64,000 nt of DNA, from contig JAGEMR010000077.1 of the NCBI GenBank assembly GCA_021030915.1, positions 81,040-145,039 on the forward strand, given 5' to 3'. The notes beneath the pieces are model-generated. The model worked only from the letters and a program-made list of their open reading frames with translations. It made no database searches and was not told the DNA's origin. Positions 34,757 to 46,338 of this stretch are shown here, in pieces. Numbering within the stretch: the stretch's first letter is position 1; each line of letters begins with the position of its first letter. This DNA is from Astrothelium macrocarpum (lineage: Eukaryota > Ascomycota > Dothideomycetes > Trypetheliales > Trypetheliaceae). The translations under genes and the position numbers were made by a program.

Positions 34757-37742
34757 CTAGAAGAGACTCCATCCCTTCCCCTTTTCCTTGCCCAAGCCCG
34801 TTGGCTGCGCTGACCGGTTTCCGTACCGCTTCTCCCTCGCCTCGAGCTGCCGTAAAGCCTCCATTTCCTTCAAGACATGCTCAAGCAGCTCTTTTCGCCG
34901 CACGACTTCCAAATGTCGTCTAACCTTGGGATCTTCACGAGCGAAACGCTCGATGTCTGCTTCAGATAAGCCTCGTCCTAGCCGAGCATCTAATTCTCGT
35001 GGAAACTATAAGTTGGTCAGAGAATTGGCTCTAGCCAAGATGGTTTATAAAAGGATTCTAAATGCATGGATATCCTTGTGCACTCACATTGTAATAAAAC
35101 TTGGACAGCAGTTCTGCGTCAAGGAAAAGATCTGCTGTTGAGGTCAATTTGTCTGCTACAGCATCCAGAAAGACTTCAGGGCAATAGTATTTATTCTTCT
35201 TATTCGCACACTGCTTTGATTGCACGGCTGTTAAACGAAGCCTGAGAATGTCTGCGCGATCGCGAAGAAATGCAGCGTCTCTGCCTGTATGACATGCTTC
35301 GTTAGCCCATGTATTGACATTAAGCTCGGGTAGACATGACTTGCCTTTCTTCAAAAGAGCAGCACTAAAACCGCCAGCCCCTGCTGTAGGATCACCCTCC
35401 ACCACGACATCTCCTCTTCGTGCACGGTCGATGAATGTCAAGACATCCTTGAGCTTTTTCCGTCCGCCAATCTCATTCTCCACGTGCTTTACAGCGGCTT
35501 CACAATCCTTCAATTCAGCTTTCAGAGCCTTTGCAATCGCTTCTCTGCCCTTTGCCCACTCTGCATCCTCGAGCTCAATTCTGTATTTATATGGCTTGAT
35601 GCAGATCTCAAGCTCATCGCTAGTATCATATGACAGGTCTTTCAGAATCGAAGAGGAAGCGTCAATGACTGCTTTCCGCGCCGACGGATGCGCGCTAAAG
35701 GGCGATGATGACAACAGTCGTTCCACGTTGGTCTGGACAGCATTGGCAACAACAACTGTTGCAAGTCGGCCAATGCCCAGTTTGGTGAGTGATGCGGTGG
35801 AGGCATCCAGCTTAAGGTGCCAAATCGGATTCTCAGGATCTGCTTTTGGTAATTCATTCAGGGCATCTGTGTCTGGTAATTGTGGAGCAAGATCCTCGAG
35901 TGGTTTATTCCAATATCTCTGGGCTAGCAAATTCATTACTTGTTGATCAAGCTCTTGCTTAACTATTGTTCGGACTTCGGGTCGTCCAAAGTGATCTGAA
36001 AAGTCTTTGAAAGAGTGTTTGAAGGTATCGAGGCTTTCGGCGAGGTATGATTCTGCACTCAGGGGTCGTTCATTATACTGAACCTTGTATTCGTAGGTCG
36101 CTTCAGACAGCTCTCGATGTATTGCTTCTGCTGTTGTTGCCAGGCTTGCGGCCATGGTTTGTTCAAGAACGTGCATCAATTTCTTTCGTAGATTTGTTGT
36201 CCCTATCGACAAATTCGTCCCTGGCCCAAATTCGTCTGGATGTGAAGAGAAATAAGCATTCTCGCTTCGCATAATCGCAGTTTTAATGTTCTGGTTTCCA
36301 CGGGAGAAGATTCCGCCAGTTCCCTGAGGCATTTTGCATACAACACCAACATAGCCTAACCGCAGTGGATATTTTTTGTCACTGAGAATGCTAACACCTC
36401 GCTCGGGTTCTACAAGGTCCATTTTGGTAATGACTCCGATCGTCCTCTCGCCACGGGGATCAACCCTCCTGCTAGCACGAAGAGAAGTAGAATTTGCCAA
36501 ATCCACGTCGGCAGCCGAAATTGCAAGAATGACGTTTGGTGGTTGTATATATTTGTCACAGAGCTCCATTATCCTTTGCTTAAGTTCTGTTGGTTGATCA
36601 AGACCGGATACTTGAATATAACCAGGTAGGTCAATTAGTGACAGATCGGGAACGTTTGGAGAGTAGATGCGGAGCTGGATGGGATCATCGGAAACGCACT
36701 CTTTTTCGGGGACGGCAAGGTTGAGGTCTGTTAATGTTCTCTGTATTTGCGAAAAATCCGTAATTTTACCCAAGCCCAACGCAGGAAATTCTCCGTATTC
36801 GGCGCGAGCTTGTGGGGTGTTGATCAAGGTCAGCTCTATCGGTCGCCGAGTTACCATATTGGACCCCTTTGGCAAAAATTCGTGACCAACAATGGCCTCT
36901 AGTACTGAGCTTTTTCCAGAAGATTGAGATCCAATGACCACGATAGAAGGTAGAGTTAGAGCATCCGACTGTCCCACTGTTTGCAATAGCCCTCGGATCT
37001 CAATCATTTTTTTTGTAAGCATCATCATCTGATCATCTCTTGCAGCATGTTCATCTGGTCGAGCATCATCTTCCGAATCAGAGTCAAGGCCAAAAGCAGC
37101 TGCGCTTGCTGCTCCTGCCATTGCCGCACCAGACCCGGCCTTCTTGGGAGAGCCTCCAGGCCCATTTGGCCCACCATTACCCCCAGATGCCGATGACCCT
37201 TCCTCCATCTGAAAAATGTTCCTCAACCACTCAGGCACTTCGATATCCTGCTTTGTTCTCTCCCAACCCCTCTTGGTCTGGTCCAAGATTCCTTGAGCTC
37301 CTTCGTAAGCTGAGCCCGCAGCGTTGGACGCCACACCCATTGCTTGATTGAAGACATCTTTGGCATATGTTCCCGCCTCTAGTTAAAAATCAGCAAATCT
37401 GCAGTTAAATGCTTTCGGGAATCCCAGCATACGTTGTGCCTGGTATTGTATATAGGCCAAACCAGCAATAGCAGACGCGCCGAATAAAGCAGGAATTCGG
37501 GCGAGCTTCAAAGCAAGTTTAGGCAAGCTTCGCGCAAAGGATATCGACCGAACTGCAGGGACAATGTGCAACGAGTATGCGCCTAGTGGCCAAGCGCGCT
37601 GTTTCGTGATCCTAAGTCCAGCATTTGCCCTTAATAGACCCCCGGCGGGAGTAGAGGAGTGAGAGGTGAACCTTCTCGGAGCATGATTCTGAAGTCGTCG
37701 AGCAAGGGGGGTAAATCTTGCGGCAAGTAGCCTCCCGCTCAT
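34757..37742 (-). CDS. MGM1: Dynamin-like GTPase Mgm1 (OPA1), mitochondrial inner-membrane fusion
   Basis: Drives inner-membrane fusion and cristae shape; its loss causes mtDNA loss in yeast. Four exons: 37742-37433, 37378-35345, 35284-35088, 35005-34757 (929 residues). An Arg-rich presequence is followed by a membrane anchor (PALFGASAIAGLAYIQY, about residues 82-98). A second small-residue stretch (GAAMAGAASAAAFGLDS) lies where Pcp1 rhomboid cleaves the family. GTPase motifs: G1 GSQSSGKS near 253, DLPG near 353, TKMD near 421. C-terminal KKNKYYCPEVFLDAVADKL and LLSKFYYNFPRELD fix the last junctions. The intron between exons 2 and 3 appears to be GC-AG (AAG-GCAAGT donor). Confidence 0.95.
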
Positions 37743-38122
37743 GATCCGAAAAGTCCTGATGGGATTCTAGAAATCATGGATAGTTTTTAGGTGAATCGAA
37801 TACTCGAACATGGGTATTTGATGTCAAGGTATGACGAAGAGGTGGGTGCGCCTGATGGGCAATTGCTGCTCCGGCTTTTCCCGCCTGCCGTACGGTCTTT
37901 CAAAGAATTTACCGCTACATCAAAGGCCCTTAGAGAATTGTTATAAACTTAGCTGAACCCGTAATGTCGTCAAGGAAATTTTCCTTTTGATACTTGGTTA
38001 ATTGAGCTCTCTCGGTTATTTCATCATTCGTTTAGACTGTATCACTTTTCTGGAGATTTACTGTCACGTTGAAGCAAATTCACGGCGTCAGGACAGACAT
38101 CACTCTCAAGAAATCAATAGTT
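37743..38122. other. Divergent promoter region MGM1 / DUG3
   Basis: 380 bp between the two start codons, probably a shared bidirectional promoter. No supported gene. Confidence 0.5.
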
Positions 38123-39350
38123 ATGTGCCGGTTCTTGGTTAGTGAGGTAGAGCCAAAGCTTATGGGCTTTATTGAACTTTGACAGGTGTATAAGGGCAAG
38201 GACGAAATCCTCCTTTCGAAATTGATCCTTGATCCTGCACATTCTATCCTGACCCAATCCTACGATTCTCGTTTGAGACTGGTAAGATTCAAATTCTAGG
38301 CGGAGATGTTCTACTTACTTTACACAGGATCATCGCCGACCTCATAATGGAGATGGCTTTGGTGTAGGGTACTATACTGATCCGCGTCTAGGACCAGAGC
38401 CATGCATATTTACTTCTACAATTCCAGCATGGAACTGCATCAATTTAGAGCGTCTTGCTTCAAAGACCGTCTCACCGTTAATCTTTGCTCATGTCCGTGC
38501 GACTACCGAGGGCAATCTCTCAGACAGTAACTGTCACCCATTCAGCTATCGCAGCCTTATGTGGATGCACAATGGTGGTATAGGTGCCTGGAATCATGTA
38601 AAACGTCGCTTGGCCGCTTCTGTTGGGGACGAATGGTTCGTGAATGTTAAGGGATCCACAGATAGCGAATGGGCTTTTGCATTGTTCTTGGACTGCATGG
38701 ACAGGATGGGCTTTAGTCCAAATGCTGAGCCGGGCGAAAATGGCTTTGGTCATACTGTGCTCCGAAAGGCAATGTTGAGGACAATCGAGCGGATAAATCG
38801 GCTTATTGAAGAGATTCCGAGCCAAGACAAAGCAGATGATACTCGAAGTCTACTGAATTTTGCCGTCACTGACGGCCATAGTGTCGTTTGCACAAGATAT
38901 GTGAGCAGCACGACAGACGAGGCAGCAAGCCTATTTTTTTCATCAGGAACAAGTTGGAAGAAGCAGGAAGGAGACTTTGGGAATACTGATGAAAAAAGCG
39001 ACTACAAAATGGAGCGAAGAGACAAGGGTGCAGATATTGTATTGGTGGCGAGTGAGCCACTCACGTTTGAAAGAGGTCGGTGTGGACCATTAGAGCTTGC
39101 TCCTGTTCCCGAAACCAGTATGCTGATAGCCCATCCAGATAATTGGGTTACGGTCCCAACTAATTCCACCTTGACTATCCACAAGCAGACCGTCATGATC
39201 CACCCCGTCATTGACGAGTTTTACAGCAATAATCCATCCCATGCTCGATCATCCGAATTTGCCGCGACAAAAGGGCAAATGAGTCCAACAGCGACTAGAG
39301 CAGTTCTGGAGCCCATCAGCCACGGAAACTCGAGTTCCAGCAGATCCTAA
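38123..39350 (+). CDS. DUG3: Dug3-like class II glutamine amidotransferase (glutathione degradation)
   Basis: Subunit of the Dug2/Dug3 complex that hydrolyses glutathione in the cytosol. Three exons: 38123-38137 (15 nt), 38186-38281, 38328-39350 (377 residues; yeast about 357). It encodes MCRFL in a micro-exon, so Cys2, the N-terminal nucleophile after Met removal, is in that exon. Exon 3 starts DHRPHNGDGFGVGYY and has FAHVRATTEGNLSDSNCHPF, LMWMHNGGI and GSTDSEWAFALFL, the Gln-binding and glutaminase signature segments. The C-terminus is Ser-rich. It converges with the DUF1308 gene with only 115 bp between stops. Confidence 0.93.
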
Positions 39351-39465
39351 ATCGGCATTATGGAAGCAAAGCGTCGTCTTTTTTACTCAGGAACAAAGGC
39401 CTGGAGCGTTTGATGACAGAACATGGAGCCATTCCATCCATGGGCGCTCTATTCCATTCACTACG

Positions 39466-41007
39466 TTAACCTGACGGGCGAAGATTTACCGGACCTTTAT
39501 CTTTTTCTTTGCCTGCCAAACTGCGAGGAATCGGGCATAGCCAAATATCTGGTCCCTCTGCTTCCTCCCCGGCGGGCTGTTGTTCAAAGGCTCTATTGAG
39601 AGCCTTGAATGCAACTGCATTAGATGTGAGTGTTGTTCGCTGAGACGACCAGCCGTACATCAAGACCGATATTGTGACTTGTGAGCTCTTGATCTGGACA
39701 AGTTTCTCTATCACTGCTTGTTCAATTGGCGACAAAGTAGTCTGAGGATCTTTTTGTTCCACGATTTTCACTGGGAGGTATAGGGATTCCGGCACATTAT
39801 GACATGATAATTTACCCCATTCCTGAAGTCGCTGTTCAAGGTTCAGCTCTGAGTCGTCGCCCATCAGAATTAAGGCCCTTTTCTTCTCTGAATGCGTAGC
39901 AACGACATCAACGATATCACGCATACGTTCCGCGGCTTTATCGGTACAGACGAGATTATGACCCACAAGTACAGGATAGATCATCGAAGGGAGCAAATTT
40001 TGCTCATCTTCACCTTCTACCTGTCGTTGAGTGTCTTCATTGAACCATGGCTCATTCAAGTGCTTTGTATGCGATATGTCGGATATAAGTGCAAGTAAGA
40101 TAGTGCAATCAACATTGAGAGTCTCGGACATTTGCCTTCCTTCTATGATGAGTCCATTTCTTAGTGACACACTGAGTGGAATGTCTGGCACTTCAGTACC
40201 GTAGTCCAGCTCAATATCCAGCTCGCGTATTCGCTCAAGGATTGCGTCCACTTCATCTCCTGGATTGGAAACGAGCCGAGGAAGGATCATTTTGACTTTT
40301 GGATGTTTGTATTTCACCCTGGTAGCTGATGCAGCTTTCTTCAAATCTTCGGCTGTCTTGATAATACTGATCTTGTCATCGTCATCTTCGAGGGGATCTT
40401 CAAGAAAGTTTCCACCTTCATTCCGCATTTCGAGGAGATCTTCACTACTTAGACCTTTCTCCGCCATCTCGTACATTAATCGTTTCGATGTGACTGTAGA
40501 AACCTTGATCCATTGAGCGCCACCTTCAGTAATTGCGTCGATCACCGCGCTATTTGCTAGCTTTTCTTTTGGTGTGTACCGCTCGTGCAGTCCAGATCCC
40601 TTCTTATAACGGCCTTTGGGTGGTGGAAGCCAATACATTCTTCGAGAAAATCCGACAAGACCCTTATGACATTTGGCTGCACGCCAAACGGTATCAAGGT
40701 AGAGTAAATTTGTGCCAGAAAGACCACCAGGCGCGTAGAGCTTCCCAGAATCGGCCCGAGATTCTAGTATGCTGAGTTCAGATTTGACATGGTTGAGAAA
40801 GCTCAGAATTTGAAGTTGCTCTTTGGCCTGTTTAAGATGACTGCGTAATGATGCGATCTCGTCATGTAATGTCCTGGCCGCTTGTAAAATGTCTGCTGAA
40901 TTATATGCAACATGCGTCGCTGCGGAATCCTGAGCTGTTTCGAGAGACGAGCGTTCTAAAGGTTCTGGATGGCATCTTTGCGTCTCCGATATGTATAAAT
41001 TTTCCAT
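39466..41007 (-). CDS. DUF1308 family protein (C7orf25-like)
   Basis: Single exon, 513 residues. The family (PF07000, related to human C7orf25/UPF0415) has no firmly assigned role; a PIN-nuclease-like fold has been proposed for its core. Visible blocks: NLLYLDTVWRAAKCHKGLVG, then the WIKVSTVTSKRLMYEMAEKG block, an acidic patch LEDPLEDDDD, then NVDCTILLALISDISH and MIYPVLVGHNLVCTDKAAER. The C-terminus FKALNRAFEQQPAGEEAEGP is predicted soluble. The N-terminal 100 residues are helical. Divergent from the SRP9 gene with 328 bp between starts. Confidence 0.85.
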   Translation of the reverse strand: MENLYISETQRCHPEPLERSSLETAQDSAATHVAYNSADILQAARTLHDEIASLRSHLKQAKEQLQILSFLNHVKSELSILESRADSGKLYAPGGLSGTNLLYLDTVWRAAKCHKGLVGFSRRMYWLPPPKGRYKKGSGLHERYTPKEKLANSAVIDAITEGGAQWIKVSTVTSKRLMYEMAEKGLSSEDLLEMRNEGGNFLEDPLEDDDDKISIIKTAEDLKKAASATRVKYKHPKVKMILPRLVSNPGDEVDAILERIRELDIELDYGTEVPDIPLSVSLRNGLIIEGRQMSETLNVDCTILLALISDISHTKHLNEPWFNEDTQRQVEGEDEQNLLPSMIYPVLVGHNLVCTDKAAERMRDIVDVVATHSEKKRALILMGDDSELNLEQRLQEWGKLSCHNVPESLYLPVKIVEQKDPQTTLSPIEQAVIEKLVQIKSSQVTISVLMYGWSSQRTTLTSNAVAFKALNRAFEQQPAGEEAEGPDIWLCPIPRSLAGKEKDKGPVNLRPSG

Positions 41008-41335
41008 GTAACATCCAAGTAAGATGCGGATTTGACTGCTCTGCCGTTATAATAAGTCCTGGTTTTACGTCAAAGTCTTGTACGGATTTTAGTCGAGGGT
41101 AAAATCTCTGGCTCGTGATCGGTGTAACCTAAGCGAGTGAGGAGGTGATTATTCTAAATTAAGATCGAATCAGCCCAGCGACAGAATCGAGTTCGAAGAA
41201 TTGCTTTTGTGAAATAAGACAAGGAATTGTGAAAAAACCGAGTTGAAATGCAGAAGCATGAATTTCGTGCTCGATGTGTAAAGAGCCCCTCCATCTCGAC
41301 CCACATGCTAGAACTCACATCTGAACTATTCAACC
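41008..41335. other. Divergent promoter region DUF1308 / SRP9
   Basis: 328 bp between start codons; likely shared promoter. No supported gene. Confidence 0.5.
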
Positions 41336-41923
41336 ATGCCTTATTTTGACACAAGCCAACAATGGCTCGAACAATCTTCGCTGCTTATAAAAGCGAGACC
41401 TAAAACTGTATGTCATTCCAAACTGACAAGCATACGGGCTAAGCTCGTCAATCTAACCGTGTGATTACAGACCCGAATAACCACAAAATGGTCTTTACCA
41501 AGACCAGGATTGTCCAACTCAAGATCGAGGCGACAGAAACGCAATGCCGACGATCGCAAAACTGCCAATTCTGAGCAAAATGCCTCTGCTTCAGAAGCAG
41601 CCTCAAACACTATCCCACCAAGCGCAACCTTGATATTGAAAACTTATGATCCGGTGTCCGGCGTCACCCTCAAATATCGGACCGATCAAGCTGCAGAAGT
41701 CGGGCGGCTGGTGGCTATCATGGGTAGACTAGGGAGAACGATGGCAGCATTACCTGATGCAGAAGTCAAAGATGACACTGTGTCAGCCAAGCCGGCAGTC
41801 AGCGAACAAGGCCAAAGAAGCACTCCGGTTCCAGAGGTAGCAAGCGGTGAAACGAAAAGCGGGCCTGTGACAGGTGGAGGGGGTCAAGGAGGTGGGAAGA
41901 AGAAGAAAAAGGGCAAGAAATAG
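41336..41923 (+). CDS. SRP21: Signal recognition particle SRP9/SRP21 subunit
   Basis: Alu-domain component of the signal recognition particle, slowing translation during ER targeting. Two exons: 41336-41407 and 41471-41923 (174 residues). The N-terminus MPYFDTSQQWLEQSSLLIKA continues across the junction to ARPKTTRITTKW. The conserved second part is ATLILKTYDPVSGVTLKYRT followed by AAEVGRLVAIMGRLGRTMA. The C-terminal tail is Gly-rich and ends in a lysine run (GGGKKKKKGKK), as in fungal SRP21. The 80 residues between are low complexity. Confidence 0.87.
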
Positions 41924-42197
41924 ATGACTTCAAGAGGCAGAAATGATTACGCGCATCATATTATGGATTGAGTGGTTGCGTAGATACCTTAGGGACGAAA
42001 GGCTTGTTCGTACAACCAGCTTTCGCTCGATCACTTACAGTATACTTGGAACTATGTCACCATTTATACGGATAATGCCAGGAAAACGTAATTCCATTGG
42101 ATTGTACACTAGAGGGGTATCTTTGGACGCACACAAAACCCATGCCAACGCCTGCACGTACGGCATAGCGTCAACAAGCAAAATGCTTTTGGCCTTA

Positions 42198-44312
42198 TCA
42201 ACCCATGATTGTTGTCTCGAAAATTTTGTGCATCCTCAGCCATTGTGGGGCCATTTCATCGCTCCCTTGTTCATTGTTTTTCAACGGGATGCCATATTCC
42301 ATGATACAGCATTCGAAAGATTTGCTGGAGCAAGCGAAACCGCTCCGCTGTTTCTCGGTCACAGTAGAGTCTGTACCGCCAAACTGAGGAGGAGTCTTTG
42401 CCTTGACCTCTTCAAGATCACCCCACAGAATAAAGAGCTTCTCTCGAAGCTTTAATAGCGTCCTCTCATCTTTTCGTAGACTAGTCATAAAAAGTTAGAC
42501 TGAAGACGTTCCTTTAAAAGAATAGAGCGATCTTACTTTGCTGCATCCAGTTTCAGTAGGTAGTCTGCATCACCTCCCGCAACAAGAAGCTTCAGTTGCA
42601 CCGGTTGAATCGCAGTCTTTGCATGTTTACCATCTTCAACAAGCAGATAGAACGCCCATTCCCATTTCTCCTCATTCACTCCATTTATCCCACCACAGTC
42701 TGAGTCCTCGGATTCTGACCGCTCTAAATCAGTGTGCCCGAAATCGTCTGACCCGCGTGCAAAATCCTCAAGGGTTTGAGGGAAGAAATCGACCACTCGA
42801 ACCCGAGAGTGATATTTCGCATTGATAAAGGGAAGCCTGCGTTCAATGCCTAATGGGGCCTTGTCATGTAGATGAGGACCATCGACAATCTCTTTGATTG
42901 ACGTCAATGTAACAGAACGATTAGTACATTGCACTGGGTAAGATTAGCATAATGGTGGAAATAAGTATAGCATAATCTAGCACTAACCATTTTGATTCCG
43001 CTCATTCAAAACCCCTGGACCGGTTGACAAATTCCCACCACTATCATGGAATGCTGCCTCAGCAGTCTTCCTGTCTTGCTTCTGCTGTTCTTTCTTTTTC
43101 CTCCTCTTTAACTTGTCCACGGAGAGCTTTTGCACCGAAGTGCCTCCGGAAGATTTTCCATATTCTTCTTTGCGTAATTTTATGGAATTCACTCTGCCAT
43201 CTTTGTTACCCGAAATCTTCTGAACATTTACGCGATTTGGCGCAAGCTTATCGGGGAAAATATTCCCCTCAAGGTTCCCTCGGCTATCGGTTTTGATGCG
43301 TACATTCTGGAGAGCAACGAAATCGCCTATGTCGACATGGGATTGAGCATAACCGGCGTGGGGGGGTCTGAGTTCAATCTTCAAAGTCAATCTCCCATAG
43401 GGCCCTTCCCAACTTTGTTTTTGTCGATATGTATATCCATACTCGTCACCATCACGGCCTCGTGTTCCAGAATCTTGTGCCTCATTTGGGGATGCATGAT
43501 GGGTTAACAGACTGTTGGAAGTGTAATCCGTGATGTATAATTCGAAATCACCGTACGACGCAGGGAACACTTTCACGACTTCACCAACCAGATCGTAGAA
43601 TGTTTGAGGTTTGATATTTTCGATCAGAGAGAACTTGTCACCACGAGGTCGTGTGTAATTTGACGTTGACATATTGGGTCTGGAGACTGGCTGACCTTGA
43701 GCCCCTGCTCTACTAACAGGACCGCTCGACTTGAGAGCATCATTCAGATAGATGGCATACGCTTGCTCTTGGGTAGACAGTGGAGAGGTTCGACGTATTG
43801 CGGAAAAGGGCAATTTTGCACCAGCGCTCAAGTCAGTCCGGGTTGTATATTCTAGTATAGATTCATGGTGAAGTACAAGACAAGAGGAGGAGGTTTTGTT
43901 GGACAGCACCATCGTTTCGCTGTTGTATTCTGTGATCTGTGAAGACACAATCAATTACATTCGCAATGAAGTCTTGCAAAAATATATAGTACGAACCCTG
44001 ACATTTCCAAGAACAACAATATCACCTATAGACTTGATCTTAGGTAAGGAATCATCTCCGGGCCCAAAATATCTGACACGCACACTGGCGTACCCGTAAG
44101 AGCTGACCGAAAATTCCGGATCTTGAATGCTAAAAGTACACATAAGATCTATCAATCTCATGAGTTTTGTCATACTTCCGTGAGTATAACTTACCCTCTC
44201 CTGCGGTTTTGGTTGGAAGCATGTAGTCGGTCACGACGCCGATAATGTTGATAAATTTTCCATTCGTCTTCATAGCCTCTACTAATGTGCAATAATTCTC
44301 TGGCGGCTTCAT
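42198..44312 (-). CDS. POT1: Telomere single-strand DNA-binding protein Pot1
   Basis: Shelterin subunit that binds the 3' G-overhang and protects chromosome ends. Five exons: 44312-44195, 44148-43997, 43936-42988, 42933-42537, 42480-42198 (632 residues; human POT1 has 634). The first OB-fold spans exons 1-3: YCTLVEAMKTNGKFINIIGV, then SIQDPEF and GDIVVLGNVRITEYN. The second OB region contains KPQTFYDLVGEVVKVFPASY and YGDFELYITDYTSN, typical of POT1 telomere-binding domains. Exon 4 has an acidic insert. The C-terminus is helical (RKDERTLLKLREKLFILWGD). It converges with SRP9 (274 bp). No other telomere gene is nearby. Confidence 0.9.
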
Positions 44313-44994
44313 GGTGAACCTTCGGTAGTTTTGCTGTTATTTTCAAGTTGAGGCTGTACGGACTTTCATGGGAGTTATATTTCGAAAAGCGACCGAGAGT
44401 GAGATCGTTGCAAAGAGGTGTGTCTATTCTCGGTTTACACAAGCCATTGTTCGCCCGTGCGAGATCACCGTAAAAGTAGCATTTGCAATTGCTCAAGTTG
44501 CCGCTGTTTTAACCCACCCAAGCCGCCAAACTGGAATAGGGGCAGCGGCGCCTGACTTAATAAACATATATTGACCCGTCACAAACACCTAATTACGTGC
44601 GAACCTTAGAACAATCATAAAAGCAACCATCCACCGAGCGATAAGAAGCGAGTGCCCAATACCTTGGGAAATGGCTGAACATAGAAGAGAGTTTTTCAGA
44701 CTCCGAGTCCGGCGAGGAAAAGACACACTATCCGCACTGGCATACATGGGACGGTTGGCTTGCCCGTCACACAGGCGGGACTGGTGGGACTTTCATCCTT
44801 TCCGCATGAAGTGCACATACAGCCCCTCACCAGCCTCGTCCTTCTTGCAATGATTGCCTGAAAGCAACTTCGATCCGGTAAATAGGTGCGCGGATCGAAA
44901 GCTGAGACTTTGTTACAGCTATTCCTTGCATTAACGGCGATTCTTTGTCTCACTACATGAATCGTGAACTAATTAGCGGCAATTTCGAGTCAGT

Positions 44995-45057
44995 TCACTA
45001 AATTGATCTCGTGTTAATTCAATGCATTATGTAATGCAATATGCCCCAAATTAGTGA
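44995..45057. repeat. AT-rich nested inverted repeat
   Basis: Outer arms TCACTAAATTG (44995-45005) and CAAATTAGTGA (45047-45057) pair with one mismatch. Nested inside is TGCATTA-TG-TAATGCA (45023-45038). The two dyads are almost coaxial, so the 63-bp segment could fold as one hairpin. It may be a MITE remnant or regulatory dyad. Confidence 0.4.
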
Positions 45058-45216
45058 CTGGCAGGCTGCTGCACAACGCTTTCGCGACTGTGCTAATCAC
45101 TCCGATAGAGGGACGTACGACATGGTAGTATGGATGCTCAAGACTTTTCATTTTTGACTGCGTATGCGGGGGGCTGAGACAGCTCGCCAGCCTTCTCGAA
45201 GAGGTATCTGCAATCT

Positions 45217-45334
45217 TGTATCGATGCCATTACTCCGGCTGTCTGTGAATATCATCTTACTTTGGGTTTCAGCACTGTAAGTCCATTCAGCTTCTTAGTG
45301 GAGGATGTATCGATACCATTGTTCCGGCTTACTG
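45217..45334. repeat. Decayed 29-bp direct repeat, period 89 bp
   Basis: 45217-45245 and 45306-45334 both read TGTATCGAT-CCATT-TCCGGCT-CTG with about 24 of 29 identical. Most differences are transitions. Probably the remains of an 89-bp tandem duplication. Confidence 0.35.
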
Positions 45335-46232
45335 GAGGATCTACATCGTATGCACTTCTGCTGTTGCACCCTTTTTTTTCATGCATTTCAGGTAAAGCAC
45401 ATTTAACGCGTCTAATGGCTCTTTGCTCCTCGTTCTTCAGGGATCAGCAGCCTGATCAGTGCCTAGTCATAGCGATACATGATTTTTACCCCAGTATACC
45501 AAATACTATAGCAAGGCCGCAGCATCATCTGATAATGCCGTCCAGCGATCGGACTTTGCTACGAAGGAATTGGCTCGACCATATCGAGAGAGAGATATGA
45601 GCAATGGAACAATTTGCGGCATAAATTTCCCGTGAACTAACCTGGTCCTTCAAGAGTAGAACGCACCCACTCTGTAGGATGAATTGAGAAAAGCCAACAC
45701 TAACGACTTTCAGGTACTCGTCAAAGCCATGTTCGACCAAGTTGCAGGCAACATTATTCATTGTTTCCCTTGGGCCTGGCTCTACCAAGGGAGGCGAAAG
45801 AAAATCTCAGGACCGTACCACTGAGGCGATGAGTCTTTGTGATCAATGCCGCTGTCGTATACCGATCTTCAAGTGCTGCGGATTTATTGTATTTGACGGG
45901 ATATCAAGGCATGGACGACGTTTCTAGACTACGGTATGACCTACGCTTGACTATGTGTAGGGCGATCGAGGAAGCGACCTATCAGATAGCCATGCCTATG
46001 TAGTACGGGATATCAGCTTCGCTATCTGGGCTGTTCGTCACAATCCTTTTCGTATGTTGCTTGCCTGTGCAAGGCCAAAATTGTTGGAACTAGTCGGGTT
46101 CGCTACCAATTCTCGGCGAAGGAGATGATCGCAGTGGATATCTGCATTTGCATTAACATTATGCGTACCCCTTGTAATCTCGATCAGGATTCTCAGCTTG
46201 GTGAGGGGAAATTTGATGTGGAGAGGAATGGG

Positions 46233-46242
46233 TATTTATATA
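46233..46242 (+). promoter_or_regulatory. TATA-like box of the secreted peptide gene
   Basis: TATTTATATA lies 97 bp upstream of the start codon at 46339, in a region free of other genes. Position and sequence suit a strongly regulated small gene. Confidence 0.4.
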
Positions 46243-46338
46243 GCATTGCTGTCCGTCCTCTGCGACTATCTAACCATCAGCAAAACTGCAAAGACCTCAG
46301 TATCAGAATTACGATACCCAATCAGCTTTACCATCAAT

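Larger units (their letters stand above)
44313..46338. other. Gene-poor region upstream of the secreted peptide gene
   Basis: About 2 kb with no supported gene. It contains an AT-rich inverted repeat at 44995-45057, a decayed direct repeat at 45217-45334, and the promoter of the small secreted peptide with a TATA-like box at 46233. Confidence 0.55.
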
